A stretch of DNA of 64,000 bases from Terriglobia bacterium. GTDB lineage: Bacteria; Acidobacteriota; Terriglobia; Terriglobales; Acidobacteriaceae. A model generated the notes under the pieces. That model was not told where the DNA came from and made no database searches. It was given only the letters and a program-made list of their open reading frames with translations. The stretch spans positions 248,001-312,000 of the forward strand of contig JAIQEU010000009.1 in assembly GCA_020073665.1 (NCBI GenBank), read 5' to 3'. Both the position numbers and the translations under genes were made by a program. Positions within the stretch are counted from its first letter, which is position 1. Every line of letters begins with the position of its first letter. Below, piece by piece: positions 44,884 to 55,426 of this stretch.

Positions 44884-45576
44884 ATGCCGAAGCGCGCCCC
44901 TCTTGTTAGCCAGCACATTGAAAACATCAGCCGCGACGCCTTAGAGAACTATCAGAATGTGATCCGGTCCTACGTCAGACATCGCCAGGGTGTGTACGCG
45001 CTCTATCACCGAACCAAGTTGTACTACGTCGGCCTCGCAAAGGACTTGCGCTGGCGGCTCAAGGCTCACCTCAACGATCACCACGGCGAATCGTGGGATC
45101 GGTTCAGCATCTACTTCACGATTGGGGACCAACACATGAAAGAGTTGGAGTCCCTCATCTTGAGGATCGTGAAACCAAAGGGCAATAAGGTAAAAGGCAA
45201 ATTCGCCAGCTCGCAAGACCTCCGCCGCCAGCTCGCTCGTGACATCCGGTCAGAAAACAAACGAGAACTTGCGTTGCTGTTAGGTCGGGAATGGATTGAT
45301 CCGAGGCCCACAAAGAGCAAACGAGATTTTTCGGCCCGTGCAACACTGCTCGCATCTTACTTTGCGTCTCCAACTCAACTTCGTGCGAAGCGTAAGGGGA
45401 AATTGTTTAGGGCGCATGTACGAAGCGACGGACAGATTCGCTTTGGCGGCAAACTGTATCGGTCGCCATCCGCCGCTGCGGCTGTGGCTGTAGGCCACGC
45501 ATGCAATGGCTGGTACTTTTGGAAGTTTGAGCGCGCTCCTGGTGACTGGATCAGGCTTGGAGAGCTAAGACAGTAA
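44884..45576 (+). CDS. GIY-YIG nuclease-like protein with RAMA/DUF2924-like C-terminus
   Basis: 230 aa from the ATG at 44884 (GTG at 44881 also in frame). Residues about 38-105 are a GIY-YIG domain: GVYALYHRTKLYYVGLAKDL with the catalytic Arg in WRLKAH, and the conserved Glu/Asn in MKELESLILRIVKPKGNK. The C-terminal FRAHVRSDGQIRFGGKLYRS followed by PSAAAAVAVGHACNGWYFW resembles the RAMA/DUF2924 module thought to sense modified DNA. It precedes hsdM by 75 nt, co-directional, so it is likely part of the defence operon. Confidence 0.75.
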   Translation: MPKRAPLVSQHIENISRDALENYQNVIRSYVRHRQGVYALYHRTKLYYVGLAKDLRWRLKAHLNDHHGESWDRFSIYFTIGDQHMKELESLILRIVKPKGNKVKGKFASSQDLRRQLARDIRSENKRELALLLGREWIDPRPTKSKRDFSARATLLASYFASPTQLRAKRKGKLFRAHVRSDGQIRFGGKLYRSPSAAAAVAVGHACNGWYFWKFERAPGDWIRLGELRQ

Positions 45577-45650
45577 GTCGGTGACGTATTGCCGAACATA
45601 GTGAAGCGGCTCGGGTAATCCGACCCTATGATGAAATTGCGAATGTAGAT

Positions 45651-48143
45651 ATGGCCCTCAAGAAATCCGACCTCTACTCCTCACTTTGGGCGATGTGCGA
45701 TGAACTGCGCGGCGGCATGGATGCCAGCCAATACAAGGACTACGTCCTGTTCATGCTGTTCATCAAGTACATCTCCGACAAATACGGAGACTCGGACGAT
45801 TTCGCCCCCCCGGTCACGATTCCGAAGGGGGCCAGTTTCAAGGACATGGTCGCCCTTAAGGGCGACAGCGACATTGGCAACAAGATCAATACGCAGGTGA
45901 TCCAGCCACTCATCGACGCAAATTCTCGCCTCGCTCGCAGCGACTTTCCGGACTTCAATGACCCGAACAAACTCGGCGAGGGTTCGGCCAAGGTGGAGCG
46001 CCTTTCCAACCTGATCGCGATCTTCCAGAAGCCGGAACTGGATTTCTCGAAGAACCGTGCCGAGCACGACGACATTCTCGGCGACGCCTACGAATACCTC
46101 ATGCGGCACTTTGCCAGCGAGAGCGGCAAGAGCAAAGGGCAGTTCTACACGCCATCCGAGGTCAGCCGCATCATGGCCAAGGTTATCGGCATCTCCCCGG
46201 CGAACAGCATAGCCTCCACCACCGCCTATGATCCCACCTGCGGTTCCGGCTCCCTGCTGTTGAAGGTCGCCGCACAGGCTGGCAAACACATCACGCTGGA
46301 GGGGCAGGAGAAGGATGTGACCACCGCCGGTCTGGCCCGCATGAACATGATCCTGCATGACTTCCCGACCGCCAACATCCTCTCCGGAAACACGCTGTTT
46401 GATCCCAAGTTCAAAGATGGCGTGCAGCTTCGCACCTACGACTACGTCGTCGCCAATCCGCCCTTCTCGGACAAGACCTGGTCCACCGGCCTCACGCCTG
46501 CTAAGGACAGCTTCCAACGCTTCACCTGGGGAGTGCCGCCCAAGAAGAAGGGCGACTACGCCTACCTCCTGCACCTCATCCGCTCCATGAAGAGCACAGG
46601 CAAAGCCGCGTGCATTCTCCCGCATGGCGTCCTCTTCCGGGGCAATGTCGAGGCCGTAATCCGCCATCAGCTCATCCGCTCTGGCTACCTCAAGGCCGTC
46701 ATTGGACTGCCCGCGAATCTCTTTTACGGCACAACTATCGCGGCGTGCATCCTTGTGCTCGACAAGGCGAACGCGGCTGTCCGCAAAGGCATCTTCATGA
46801 TCGACGCCTCCAAGGGCTTCATGAAGGACGGTCCAAAAAACCGCCTTCGCGAGCAGGACATCCACCGCATTGTGGATGTCTTTACCCGGCAGGATGAAAG
46901 CGATCCGCGCTACGCTCGTATGGTCGCGGTCGAGGAAATCGCCGGCCCCAAGAACGACTACACCCTCAACCTCACGCGCTACATCGACAGCTCCGAACCG
47001 GAGGACGTGCAGGACATCGACGGTCATCTGCGAGGCGGCATCCCCGAGCGCGACATTGATGACCCGGTCAGGCTGAAACCCTATTGGAAAGTCCTTCCCT
47101 GCGTCCGCACTGCACTGTTCAAAAAAAGCAACCGCCTCGGCTACTGCGAGTTACGGCTCCCTATCGCCGAGGTGAAGCCCGCTATCTTTGGCCACGCTGA
47201 GTTCACCGCGTTCCATGATTCCGCGACAAAGCTCTTCGTTCAATGGAAGAACGCCAGGACACCGCAGCTTAAGGGCTTCGGTCAACACAGCCATCCCAAG
47301 CCCCTCATCGAAACCATCGCCGAGGATTTGCTCGCCAAATTTAAGACCGCGCCCCTTCTCGATGCCTACGACGTCTATCAGCACCTCATGGACTACTGGG
47401 CCGACACCATGCAGGACGATTGCTATCTCATCGCCGCCGAAGGGTGGAAGGCGGGCGCGCAACCTCGCGAGATTCGCCAGGTGAAGAACAAAGAGAACAA
47501 ACTCGTCTGGCCCGAACCGCACGACTTCAAGAAGGGGAAGCGTCGCTTCAAGTCCGACCTCATCCCGGCTACAATTCTCATTGCCCGTTACTTTGTTGCC
47601 GAGCGAGATGCCATCGCTGCCATAGAAGCTGAACTCGCCGCCATCGATCAGCAGCTTGACGAAAAGCGGGAGGAGCAAAGTGGGGAGGAAGGGCTGCTCA
47701 CCGATGTGATCGAGGGCGAGGGCGAGACGCAGAAGATCACTGCCAAGTCTGTGAAGGCGCGTCTCAAGGAAATCGGCTCGGACCCGGACTATGCCGAGGA
47801 ACGCCAGGCCCTGGAAGACTACTGCGCCCTGCTCGACAAGCAAACGGACGCTAAGGCTCGACTCAAAGTCTCGCAGGAAGACTTAGACGCGAGGCTCGGT
47901 GCCAAATACCCCGAGCTCAACGAGAACGAAATCAAGACGCTCGTGGTAGACGACAAATGGCTGGCGACTCTCGCCGCCGCCGTGCAGGGCGAACTCGACC
48001 GCGTCTCCCAGACCCTTACAGGCCGCATACGCGAACTCGCCGAACGCTACGCCACCCCTCTCCCGGACCTCACCTACGAAATCGCCGCGATCACGAGCCG
48101 CGTCGAGGAACACCTCAAGAAGATGGGGTTTGCATGGAAGTGA
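45651..48143 (+). CDS. hsdM: Type I restriction-modification DNA methyltransferase (M subunit)
   Basis: 830 aa. The N-terminal helical HsdM_N domain (LYSSLWAMCDELRGGMDASQ) is followed by the N6-adenine methyltransferase with AdoMet motif DPTCGSGSLLLK at 194-205 and catalytic NPPF at about 269. The C-terminal approximately 350 residues include a coiled coil (EAELAAIDQQLDEKREEQSG) and exceed the usual 500-odd residue HsdM, as in long-form M subunits. It methylates the target adenine with HsdS. Its stop lies 10 nt inside hsdS. Confidence 0.95.
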   Translation: MALKKSDLYSSLWAMCDELRGGMDASQYKDYVLFMLFIKYISDKYGDSDDFAPPVTIPKGASFKDMVALKGDSDIGNKINTQVIQPLIDANSRLARSDFPDFNDPNKLGEGSAKVERLSNLIAIFQKPELDFSKNRAEHDDILGDAYEYLMRHFASESGKSKGQFYTPSEVSRIMAKVIGISPANSIASTTAYDPTCGSGSLLLKVAAQAGKHITLEGQEKDVTTAGLARMNMILHDFPTANILSGNTLFDPKFKDGVQLRTYDYVVANPPFSDKTWSTGLTPAKDSFQRFTWGVPPKKKGDYAYLLHLIRSMKSTGKAACILPHGVLFRGNVEAVIRHQLIRSGYLKAVIGLPANLFYGTTIAACILVLDKANAAVRKGIFMIDASKGFMKDGPKNRLREQDIHRIVDVFTRQDESDPRYARMVAVEEIAGPKNDYTLNLTRYIDSSEPEDVQDIDGHLRGGIPERDIDDPVRLKPYWKVLPCVRTALFKKSNRLGYCELRLPIAEVKPAIFGHAEFTAFHDSATKLFVQWKNARTPQLKGFGQHSHPKPLIETIAEDLLAKFKTAPLLDAYDVYQHLMDYWADTMQDDCYLIAAEGWKAGAQPREIRQVKNKENKLVWPEPHDFKKGKRRFKSDLIPATILIARYFVAERDAIAAIEAELAAIDQQLDEKREEQSGEEGLLTDVIEGEGETQKITAKSVKARLKEIGSDPDYAEERQALEDYCALLDKQTDAKARLKVSQEDLDARLGAKYPELNENEIKTLVVDDKWLATLAAAVQGELDRVSQTLTGRIRELAERYATPLPDLTYEIAAITSRVEEHLKKMGFAWK

Positions 48144-49399
48144 GGCCCGGTTACAAGCAGACGGAGGTCGGCGCGATTCCCGAAAAGTGGGAGGTGAAGC
48201 CACTAGGAAAACTTTCAGAATTTGTAACGAGCGGTTCGCGTGGGTGGGCAAAGCACTATTCCGATACAGGTCCAGTATTTGTCCGAAGCCAGAACATTCG
48301 GGATGGTCGCCTCGACTTCACAGACCAGCAGTGTGTGACTCCCCCCGCAGGGTCCGAAGGCAATCGAACGCGACTGAATCGCCATGACCTACTGATCACG
48401 ATTACCGGAAACAGCGTGGGGAATGTAGCTTGGGTTGAGCGGGATCTTCGCGAGGCTTATATAAGTCAGCACATCGGGCTTGTGCGGCTCTCGGAACCGT
48501 CGCTTGCGGAATACGTATGTCTCTTCCTCTCGCCTGGTTCGCCAGGTAACAGGCAGATTTGGGCGAGCCAGACTGGCCAGAGTAAGCCGGGCCTGAATCT
48601 AAAGAACCTGCAAGACTTCTGGGTGGCACTGCCCTCCCCGCCCGAACGATGCGCCATCGCAACGACGTTGCGCGATGTAGATGCGCTACTGGACACGCTG
48701 GGGCGGTTAATCGCCAAAAAGCGCGACCTCCAACAGGGCGCTATGCAGGAATTGCTCACCGGCGCGAAGCGCCTAGCTGGCTTTGATGGGGACTGGAACG
48801 TTAAGCAACTTGGGGGCGTGGCCTCATTTCATAAGGGAAGGGGACTCGCAAAAAGCGATCTCGATCCATTCGGTCTTGAGCCGTGCATTCATTACGGAGA
48901 GCTGTTCACAAAATATCCGGCAAGCATAAGGGACGTTATAGGCCGCACGAACAACCAGGCAGGAGTATTTCGATCCGTTGCGAATGACGTTTTGATGCCC
49001 ACGTCAGACGTGACGCCCAATGGCCTAGGCACAGCGAGCTGCATACTGCAAAACGATGTGATACTCGGTGGCGACATACTCGTAATTCGTTCGGATAGGA
49101 ATCTGGTAGACGGCTCATTCCTCAGTTATGTGATCAGACTCTTACGAGCTCAAGTCATGCAGTTGGTAACCGGAACTACTGTCTACCATTTATATGGGAC
49201 AGACCTTAAGCAGTTCACGTTCTCAATGCCTAGCATCGAAGAGCAGAATGCCATCGTGAGGATAATTGACGACATGGCCGAGGATGTCGCCGCCCTGGAG
49301 GAAGAGTCGGCCAAAGTCCGCCAACTCAAGCAAGGCCTGATGCATGAACTGCTAACTGGCAAGACTCGTCTCGTTTCCCACGAGGCCTCTCATGCCTGA
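48134..49399 (+). CDS. hsdS: Type I restriction-modification specificity subunit (S subunit)
   Basis: 421 aa from the ATG at 48134, overlapping hsdM by 10 nt. Two target-recognition domains separated by the conserved helices: repeat 1 ends [19 protein letters not shown], repeat 2 ends [19 protein letters not shown], which set spacing between the two half-sites. The variable segments ([20 protein letters not shown] and [20 protein letters not shown]) determine sequence. The target cannot be read from sequence. Confidence 0.93.
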   Translation: MEVRPGYKQTEVGAIPEKWEVKPLGKLSEFVTSGSRGWAKHYSDTGPVFVRSQNIRDGRLDFTDQQCVTPPAGSEGNRTRLNRHDLLITITGNSVGNVAWVERDLREAYISQHIGLVRLSEPSLAEYVCLFLSPGSPGNRQIWASQTGQSKPGLNLKNLQDFWVALPSPPERCAIATTLRDVDALLDTLGRLIAKKRDLQQGAMQELLTGAKRLAGFDGDWNVKQLGGVASFHKGRGLAKSDLDPFGLEPCIHYGELFTKYPASIRDVIGRTNNQAGVFRSVANDVLMPTSDVTPNGLGTASCILQNDVILGGDILVIRSDRNLVDGSFLSYVIRLLRAQVMQLVTGTTVYHLYGTDLKQFTFSMPSIEEQNAIVRIIDDMAEDVAALEEESAKVRQLKQGLMHELLTGKTRLVSHEASHA

Positions 49400-52300
49400 G
49401 CAACCCCGCTCCGAACGCCGGACCCAGAACCGCGTCATCTCCCTCTTCACGGACAAGGAACGTTCCGATTGCCTCGGCTACCGCTATCTCGGCGAGTGGA
49501 ACAAGCGCCAGAGCAATCGCTGCATCGAGGCCGACCTGCTCCGCGCGAACTTGACGGTACGTGGCTATTCCGAGGCCCACATCTCCGCAGCTTTGCAGAA
49601 GCTGATGAGCGCCGCCGACGCCACCGGCATCACCCTCTACCAGGCTAACCTCCGCACCTACCAACTGCTACGCTATGGCGTGGACGTGCAAATCGCTGCC
49701 GGTCAGCCGCACAAAACGGTGCATCTCGTGGATTGGGAACACCCCGAAAAAAACGACTTCGCAATGGCGGAGGAGGTGACCTTACGTGGGGGTTACGAGC
49801 GCAGGCCCGACCTAGTCATCTACCTGAACGGCATTGCCATCGGGGTGATCGAACTGAAACGCAGCTCCGTCGAAGTGGGCGATGGCGTGCGCCAGCTTAT
49901 CACCAACCAAGAGGAGATTTTCAACAAGGACTTCTTCACGACGGTGCAGTTCGTCTTGGCGGGCAGCGACTCGCAAGGGTTACGCTACGGCACGGTCACC
50001 ACCAAAGAAGAGTTCTTCGTGGAATGGAAGGCGGCGAACAGCGCCCCCCTGACCGCTGGCGCGTTGCTTGACCGGCCACTCGCGCAAATGTGCGAAAAGT
50101 CCCGGTTGCTCGACCTGATCCGCAACTTCATCATCTTCGAGAACGGTATTAAGAAGGTGCCGCGCCCGCATCAGTTCGCGGGCGTGAAGGCGGCCCAGGA
50201 GCGCATTCGGCAGCGTGAGGGCGGCGTTATCTGGCACACCCAAGGCAGCGGCAAGAGCATCCTCATGGTGATGCTCGCCAAGTGGCTGCTGGAGCACGAT
50301 CCCGAGGCTCGCATCCTCGTTGTCACAGACCGCGACGAACTGGATAAGCAGATCGAGGGCGTGATGAAGAACGCCGGGGTCATCGGCGAAAACTCTCCAG
50401 CGCCCCGCATCACCTCACGAGCGGAGTTCGTCGCCAAACTCGGGGCCACAACTCCTCGACTTCTATGCGCGCTGATCCACAAGTTCGATCCTGCCGACCT
50501 CAACGGCCCCCCGCCGCCGACGCACGGTCGCTTTTACGTGTTCGTGGATGAATGTCATCGCACCCAGGGCGGCGACATGAACAAACAGATGAAGCGCTGG
50601 CTAGAAAACGCGATCTTCATCGGCTTTACAGGAACGCCGCTCCTGCGAAAGGACAAGCAGACCACGCGGCAAGTGTTTGGCACCTATATACACACCTACA
50701 AGTTCCGCGAGGCGGTGACGGACAAGGTAATCCTTGATCTGAAATATGAGGCCCGCGACGTGCCGCAGCGCCTCACCTCGCCACAGGCCGTCGATGCGTG
50801 GTTCGAGCACAAGACAAAAGCTCTGAATAATTTCCAGCGCGCGGTCCTCCGCCAGCGCTGGGCGACGATGGAAGATCTGATGAGCGCGGGCGAACGTAAG
50901 CAGCGCATCATCGCCAGCATCATTGAGAACTTCAGCCTCAAGCCTCGCCTGAACAACGACCGGGGCACTGCCATCCTTGTTGCGGCCAGCATATATGACG
51001 CCTGCCACTACTACCGTCTTCTCCAAAATACGCCCTTCGGCAAGTATTGCGGGATCATCACCTCTTACGAGCCGAACCACAACGCGATCTCTCGCGAGCC
51101 AGCCAATAGCGACGAGCGGTACAAGTTCGACACCTATACGCAGCACGTCTTGGAAAACGGTCAGACGACGAAAGCTTACGAAGATGAGGCCAAGCGGCGT
51201 TTCATCGAGGAGCCGGCCAATCTCAAGTTGCTGATAGTCGTGAGCAAGCTCCTCACCGGCTTCGACGCTCCGAGCTGCACCTACATCTACCTCGATAACG
51301 AGTTGCGCGATCACAACCTATTTCAGGCCATCTGCCGCACTAACCGGCTCGACGGCGACGACAAAGACTATGGCTACATCGTTGATTTCAAAGAACTGTT
51401 CGGGAAAGTGCAGGAGGCCATCGCGGTGTATAACTCTGACGAGTTGGACATCGACGAGGGCGGCGGCGGTGACAACAACGTCCAGCTCAAGGACTGGCTG
51501 GCAGAGGGGAAAAAACAGCTCGACACCGCCCACGAAGGGCTCCGCTATCTCTGCGATCCGGTGCCCCCGCCGCGAGAGATGGAACAATATCTGCATTACT
51601 TCTGCGGTGACGCCAGCAATCCCAACGCTCTGGCCGAAACAGAACCGTTGCGGGTTTCGTTCTACAAAGCCGTAGCCACTTTCGTTCGCGCCTATGCCGA
51701 CATCGCCCAAAATCTCTCCGAGGCGGATTATTCGGTTGCCGAGGTCGTAGCTTTACAGAAGGAGGTAGCCTTCTACAGCGACACCCGCGCTGCTATCAAG
51801 AAACACTCGGGCGAGGAGCTGGACATCAAGCCCTACGAGGCGGACATGCGCCACCTCCTGAACACCTACGTCCAGGCAGACCCATCCGCTGATTTGGGCA
51901 ACCTTAATTCGCTGTCGCTCACCGAGCTGATCATCGAAACCGGCATCCATGATGCCATTGCGAGAAAGTTAAACGAAAAAGGGAAGCTCTCACGGAACGC
52001 AATCGCCGACGGCATAATCAATAACGTCCGCAAGACCATCATCCGCAACCAGCTTACCGACCCGAGGTTCTATGCAGAGATGTCAAAGCTGCTGGATGAC
52101 CTCATCCAACAGAGCCGCGCCGATACCGCAGCTTACGAGGCGTTTCTGAAGAAGGCGGAGGAACTGGTGAAGCGCATGGCGCAGAAAGACACTGGCGGCC
52201 ATCCTGCGATGCTGAACGGGTATCCCGGAGCCATCGTGCTCTTCAACAATCTGGCCAACATTCCCGCTACGATCTTTCAGTGCCCTGCGGACGAAGATGG

Positions 52301-52478
52301 AAGGGCGACGCTCGCTCTCCAACTTGATCTCACCATGCGCGAGAGTGCTCCTGCCGGATGGAAAGGCGACGACACTCGTGAGAAACAGGTGCTCAACGCG
52401 CTTTTTCCCATCATGTCTCGGGACCGCCAGGCGACGCAAGCAATCTTTGAGATCATCAAGAATCAACCGGGTTACTGA
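49392..52478 (+). CDS. hsdR: Type I restriction endonuclease (R subunit)
   Basis: 1028 aa, starting 8 nt inside hsdS. HSDR_N nuclease domain ([20 protein letters not shown], the PD...ExK core), Walker A HTQGSGKS at about 282, DECH box at about 386 ([11 protein letters not shown]), [10 protein letters not shown] motif III and [10 protein letters not shown] motif VI, then the helical C-terminal domain that docks on MTase. It translocates DNA by ATP hydrolysis and cuts unmethylated DNA. Confidence 0.95.
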   Translation: MPEQPRSERRTQNRVISLFTDKERSDCLGYRYLGEWNKRQSNRCIEADLLRANLTVRGYSEAHISAALQKLMSAADATGITLYQANLRTYQLLRYGVDVQIAAGQPHKTVHLVDWEHPEKNDFAMAEEVTLRGGYERRPDLVIYLNGIAIGVIELKRSSVEVGDGVRQLITNQEEIFNKDFFTTVQFVLAGSDSQGLRYGTVTTKEEFFVEWKAANSAPLTAGALLDRPLAQMCEKSRLLDLIRNFIIFENGIKKVPRPHQFAGVKAAQERIRQREGGVIWHTQGSGKSILMVMLAKWLLEHDPEARILVVTDRDELDKQIEGVMKNAGVIGENSPAPRITSRAEFVAKLGATTPRLLCALIHKFDPADLNGPPPPTHGRFYVFVDECHRTQGGDMNKQMKRWLENAIFIGFTGTPLLRKDKQTTRQVFGTYIHTYKFREAVTDKVILDLKYEARDVPQRLTSPQAVDAWFEHKTKALNNFQRAVLRQRWATMEDLMSAGERKQRIIASIIENFSLKPRLNNDRGTAILVAASIYDACHYYRLLQNTPFGKYCGIITSYEPNHNAISREPANSDERYKFDTYTQHVLENGQTTKAYEDEAKRRFIEEPANLKLLIVVSKLLTGFDAPSCTYIYLDNELRDHNLFQAICRTNRLDGDDKDYGYIVDFKELFGKVQEAIAVYNSDELDIDEGGGGDNNVQLKDWLAEGKKQLDTAHEGLRYLCDPVPPPREMEQYLHYFCGDASNPNALAETEPLRVSFYKAVATFVRAYADIAQNLSEADYSVAEVVALQKEVAFYSDTRAAIKKHSGEELDIKPYEADMRHLLNTYVQADPSADLGNLNSLSLTELIIETGIHDAIARKLNEKGKLSRNAIADGIINNVRKTIIRNQLTDPRFYAEMSKLLDDLIQQSRADTAAYEAFLKKAEELVKRMAQKDTGGHPAMLNGYPGAIVLFNNLANIPATIFQCPADEDGRATLALQLDLTMRESAPAGWKGDDTREKQVLNALFPIMSRDRQATQAIFEIIKNQPGY

Positions 52479-53194
52479 TGAACCAAACCATCCAGCTTGG
52501 AGACATTTCGATTCTGGTGACGCGGAAGGCCGTCAAGCATGTCCATCTCTCCGTTTATCCGCCGAGCGGCCGGGTGACTCTCGTGGCTCCAGTCGCAACA
52601 CGTCTCGATATTGCCCGCGCTTACGCGATCTCAAGGCTGGGCTGGATTCGCGAGCAGCAATCGAAACTCCGGAGCCAAGCCCGTGAAGCGCCTCGCAAGT
52701 TCATCGAACGTGAAAGCCATTACCTGTGGGGGCGGCGACACCTCCTTACCGTCGTCCATCGGGAAACCAAGCCGTTCGTTTCGCTCGACCATAGGCGCAT
52801 CACGCTCACAGTACGCCCTGGCAGTGATGCTCAAAAACGGGCAGAAGTGATTCACGAGTGGCACAAATCGCTGTTGCACGAAGTCGTGCCTTCGCTCGTC
52901 AATAAATGGGAGCTAAAGCTGAAGGTGAAAGTGGCCCGGTATTTTCTGCAACGGATGAAAACCAAGTGGGGGAGTTGCAATCACAAGGCTGGACGCATCC
53001 GCCTCAACACGCAACTCGTCACGAAGCCGAAGGACCTTCTCGAATACGTGATCGTTCACGAGATGATTCATCTCATTGAGCCGAAGCACAGTGATCGCTT
53101 CCTGACCATACTTGGGGAACATTACCCTACCTGGCGCGAAGCCCGCGCAGAACTCAATGACCTGCCGTTAGCTGCCGAGGCATGGAAGGAATAA
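52478..53194 (+). CDS. YgjP/DUF45-type metallopeptidase in the restriction operon
   Basis: 238 aa starting in the ATGA overlap with the hsdR stop. Residues about 165-205 give WGSCNHKAGRIRLNTQL and HEMIH (194-198) with a third ligand His204 (EPKHSDRF), the YgjP zinc-peptidase-like site. The N-terminal approximately 150 residues are the usual DUF45 region. Translational coupling to hsdR makes it an integral part of the system; proteolytic control of HsdR, as ClpXP does in E. coli, is a hypothesis. Confidence 0.88.
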   Translation: MNQTIQLGDISILVTRKAVKHVHLSVYPPSGRVTLVAPVATRLDIARAYAISRLGWIREQQSKLRSQAREAPRKFIERESHYLWGRRHLLTVVHRETKPFVSLDHRRITLTVRPGSDAQKRAEVIHEWHKSLLHEVVPSLVNKWELKLKVKVARYFLQRMKTKWGSCNHKAGRIRLNTQLVTKPKDLLEYVIVHEMIHLIEPKHSDRFLTILGEHYPTWREARAELNDLPLAAEAWKE

Positions 53195-53389
53195 TCCGCT
53201 CGGTCGGAGCAACAGCAGTGCGCCGGGCACGTTCATGGTTCTCCGACCAGACGGGCCAGGACTTACGCAGTGACGCGAACCGTCGGATCACCGGTGCCTA
53301 TTCACTCCGCCGAAATGCGTGCCGGTGTCGGTCGTCTGAATTCCCCGGCACATTCCTACGCTGCCGCCCATGTGTACTCCCCGTTCGTG

Positions 53390-53797
53390 TCACTGACCGC
53401 CGTCTTGTTTTTCGTCTGCTGGTTGCGGCTCAACATCTTCTGGCCAGCAGCCATGCTCCATGAAGTACCGCAACTCGTAGTCGCTACGCTGGGCCAGGTC
53501 CGCCGTGATGTCGTTCACGTCCAGCCTCTGCATGGGCCTGCCTTCCAGTCGATCTGCGATCTCCGCCGCCGCCGACACAGCGCTTCGGCTCTGCGAGCAT
53601 GCGATCTCCACCAAGTTCGCGGCGACGACCTCGGCGTAGCTGCGGCCTTCGGGGTCATCAGGCTTGATCTCAGCCAGCTTTGCTCCCAGCGCCAGCGACA
53701 GCACCTTGGCCTTCGGCCTGCCGCCCGGATTCGGGCTGGGCTGCCCCTTCCTCCACCGCGTGGCCTTGCCGATGTCGGGATCGAAGATAGTCGTCAT
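53390..53797 (-). CDS. DUF5681 family protein
   Basis: 135 aa from the ATG at 53797. The N-terminal WRKGQPSPNPGGRPKAKVLS is the DUF5681 signature (KGxSGNPxGRPK), followed by a helical region DPEGRSYAEVVAANLVEIAC and DRLEGRPMQRLDV. DUF5681 proteins are common in phage-like islands, often beside packaging genes; the role is unknown. It is divergent from a paralogue at 54193. Confidence 0.75.
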   Translation of the reverse strand: MTTIFDPDIGKATRWRKGQPSPNPGGRPKAKVLSLALGAKLAEIKPDDPEGRSYAEVVAANLVEIACSQSRSAVSAAAEIADRLEGRPMQRLDVNDITADLAQRSDYELRYFMEHGCWPEDVEPQPADEKQDGGQ

Positions 53798-54192
53798 AAC
53801 GAATATATGCGCCCTCTGTCGGCAAAGGTCAATAGGCATCAACCGCAGGCGGACACGGGGACTGAGCCGGACCCTCGGTTTGAACCGCTTGCTGTGCGGT
53901 CGCATTCAAAGATGCTGTTGCACTCTTATTGGAGGATTCGCAGGTGAAAGCAGTACTCTTTGCGCTCCGTCCGAACGGCATCAACCACAAGGATGAACCT
54001 CGGCCCAGGACCAGGCACTGTTTTTCTCCGCCGAGCTACCCTTGCACCCGCTACCACCTCGAAAATCACCCTAAAAAGGCGAGTTTTGGTGCCAAATTGG
54101 TGCCAAATTTTCAAACGTGGCTATCACGATTGGCAGAGTCTCACTCTGCCCGCTTCACCTGACTCACGCGCGATGGCGCAGGGGCTAACAAC
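53798..54192. promoter_or_regulatory. Divergent DUF5681 promoter region with a tandem operator-like repeat
   Basis: Between the two DUF5681 genes. Two head-to-tail copies of TTGGTGCCAAA (54086-54096 and 54097-54107), each a partial palindrome with TTGG/CCAA ends. A hairpin with 8-bp stem (54132-54139 with 54143-54150) follows. Open frames here are short and not convincing. Confidence 0.5.
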
Positions 54193-54612
54193 GTGAAAAA
54201 CAACTTGAAGCAACGCAAGCATACCAAGCAGCTCGGCGGCATTACGGGTCGCGGTTTCCTTCCTGGGCAGAGCGGAAATCCCAAGGGCCGACCGCACACG
54301 AAGGGACTGCTCACGGCTCTCCGCCACAAAGTCGGGGAGATTGGTTTGGACGGGAGAACGATTGAAGAGCAACTCGTCGAGGTACTCGTCCAGGAGGCAC
54401 TACGCGGCAAGCATCGTCTGCCAGCCGTGGAGATGATTTTCGACCGGCTCGAAGGCCGTGCGCGTCAGCAGATTGAGGTCGCGGATGTTACGCGGGAGCT
54501 GCGCGAGAAATCGGACGAGGAGTTGCGGTTCTACCTGGAGCACAATCGCTGGCCTGCAGATGATGAACTGCCGATGCTGATCAGCAAGCAAGAAGAGCCA
54601 GGTCTCCAATAG
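54193..54612 (+). CDS. DUF5681 family protein (paralogue)
   Basis: 139 aa from a GTG at 54193. GRGFLPGQSGNPKGRPHTKG is the DUF5681 motif; the later FDRLEGRARQQIEVADVTRE and DEELRFYLEHNRWPADDE match the neighbour's DRLEGRPMQRLDV and YELRYFMEHGCWPED. Two diverged paralogues in opposite orientation thus share the same domain architecture. Function unknown. Confidence 0.75.
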   Translation: MKNNLKQRKHTKQLGGITGRGFLPGQSGNPKGRPHTKGLLTALRHKVGEIGLDGRTIEEQLVEVLVQEALRGKHRLPAVEMIFDRLEGRARQQIEVADVTRELREKSDEELRFYLEHNRWPADDELPMLISKQEEPGLQ

Positions 54613-54638
54613 GAGAAGACGGGCTAACCCACCGGCGG

Positions 54639-55217
54639 CTAGGCGAGAAGACCCCCTGCTTTAGTGGGTTCTTGTCCCAAGTTCGTCCCGGTGAGCCTCG
54701 TCCACTTCAAAGATGGTTTCTTAGTTTTGCTCTGATCCACGAGGATTGCATATCCAACCTTCATCATCCCTCCTTGGAGGTTTCTCCTCAGCCATTCGAC
54801 GTCTTTCTCGTGTGCCAACTTGATTTGGGTGGGTTTGCTCCTTAGGCTGATGTTCTTCCACTCCAGCACTGCCAATGGCTTGCTCCCTTTCTTCTGAATG
54901 ACCCAGAGATCCTCCACGTACTCCGTGCCACATCCCTTCCAGACGGTGGTCATCGGTTCGGCCCAAATGACGAGGTCTTTACGAGCACCGGGTCTCTCCT
55001 TCCCCTTACAAGCCACCTGAGCAACTGGGCACTCAATGCTGATCTTTGTCAGGTTTAGTTTCCTTCGCTTGAGGGCTGGAACAAGATGCTTGAAGACGAA
55101 CAGGTTGACTATCTCATGCTCCCGCACGTACCAATCGCACTTGCGAAGATCATCGAGCAGGGCCTTGAGACTTTCTCGAATCAACCGATCAATGAGCGGC
55201 AGCGACAGCTTAACCAT
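54639..55217 (-). CDS. Putative PD-(D/E)XK-type nuclease
   Basis: 192 aa. Spacing of candidate catalytic residues fits the fold: Glu33/Glu35 in VREHEIVNLFVFKHL, Asp81 in ARKDLVIW, and Glu119-x-Lys121 in LAVLEWKN. No family name is recognised, so the assignment rests on motif spacing alone. It lies beside the type I RM locus with convergent orientation to the DUF5681 gene, which agrees with an accessory defence or island-maintenance nuclease. Confidence 0.45.
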   Translation of the reverse strand: MVKLSLPLIDRLIRESLKALLDDLRKCDWYVREHEIVNLFVFKHLVPALKRRKLNLTKISIECPVAQVACKGKERPGARKDLVIWAEPMTTVWKGCGTEYVEDLWVIQKKGSKPLAVLEWKNISLRSKPTQIKLAHEKDVEWLRRNLQGGMMKVGYAILVDQSKTKKPSLKWTRLTGTNLGQEPTKAGGLLA

Positions 55218-55426
55218 GAGGAATGCAGCCTCGGTGCCATAATACGCTGTTGCGAAGACTCCGATTCCACGAATCCAGCATCGGATGAGCCCAACAGCGG
55301 ACGAATCGGCGCCCGACGCAGAATTTTTAGGGAACGCAACCTGCTGCGGCCCGAAAATGATCTTTTCTCCCCCATTCTGTACCGAGAAAAGCCTTCGTGC
55401 GCATCATCAGTCGCGCTGCGTGCTCC

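Noticed and set aside
45681-47027. A 448-codon minus-strand open frame
   Set aside because: Antisense to hsdM, whose motifs are intact; no recognisable domain.
53960-54196. Open frame of 78 codons with a LVPNWCQIFK-like end
   Set aside because: It arises from the repeat TTGGTGCCAAA region and shows no coding pattern beyond it.
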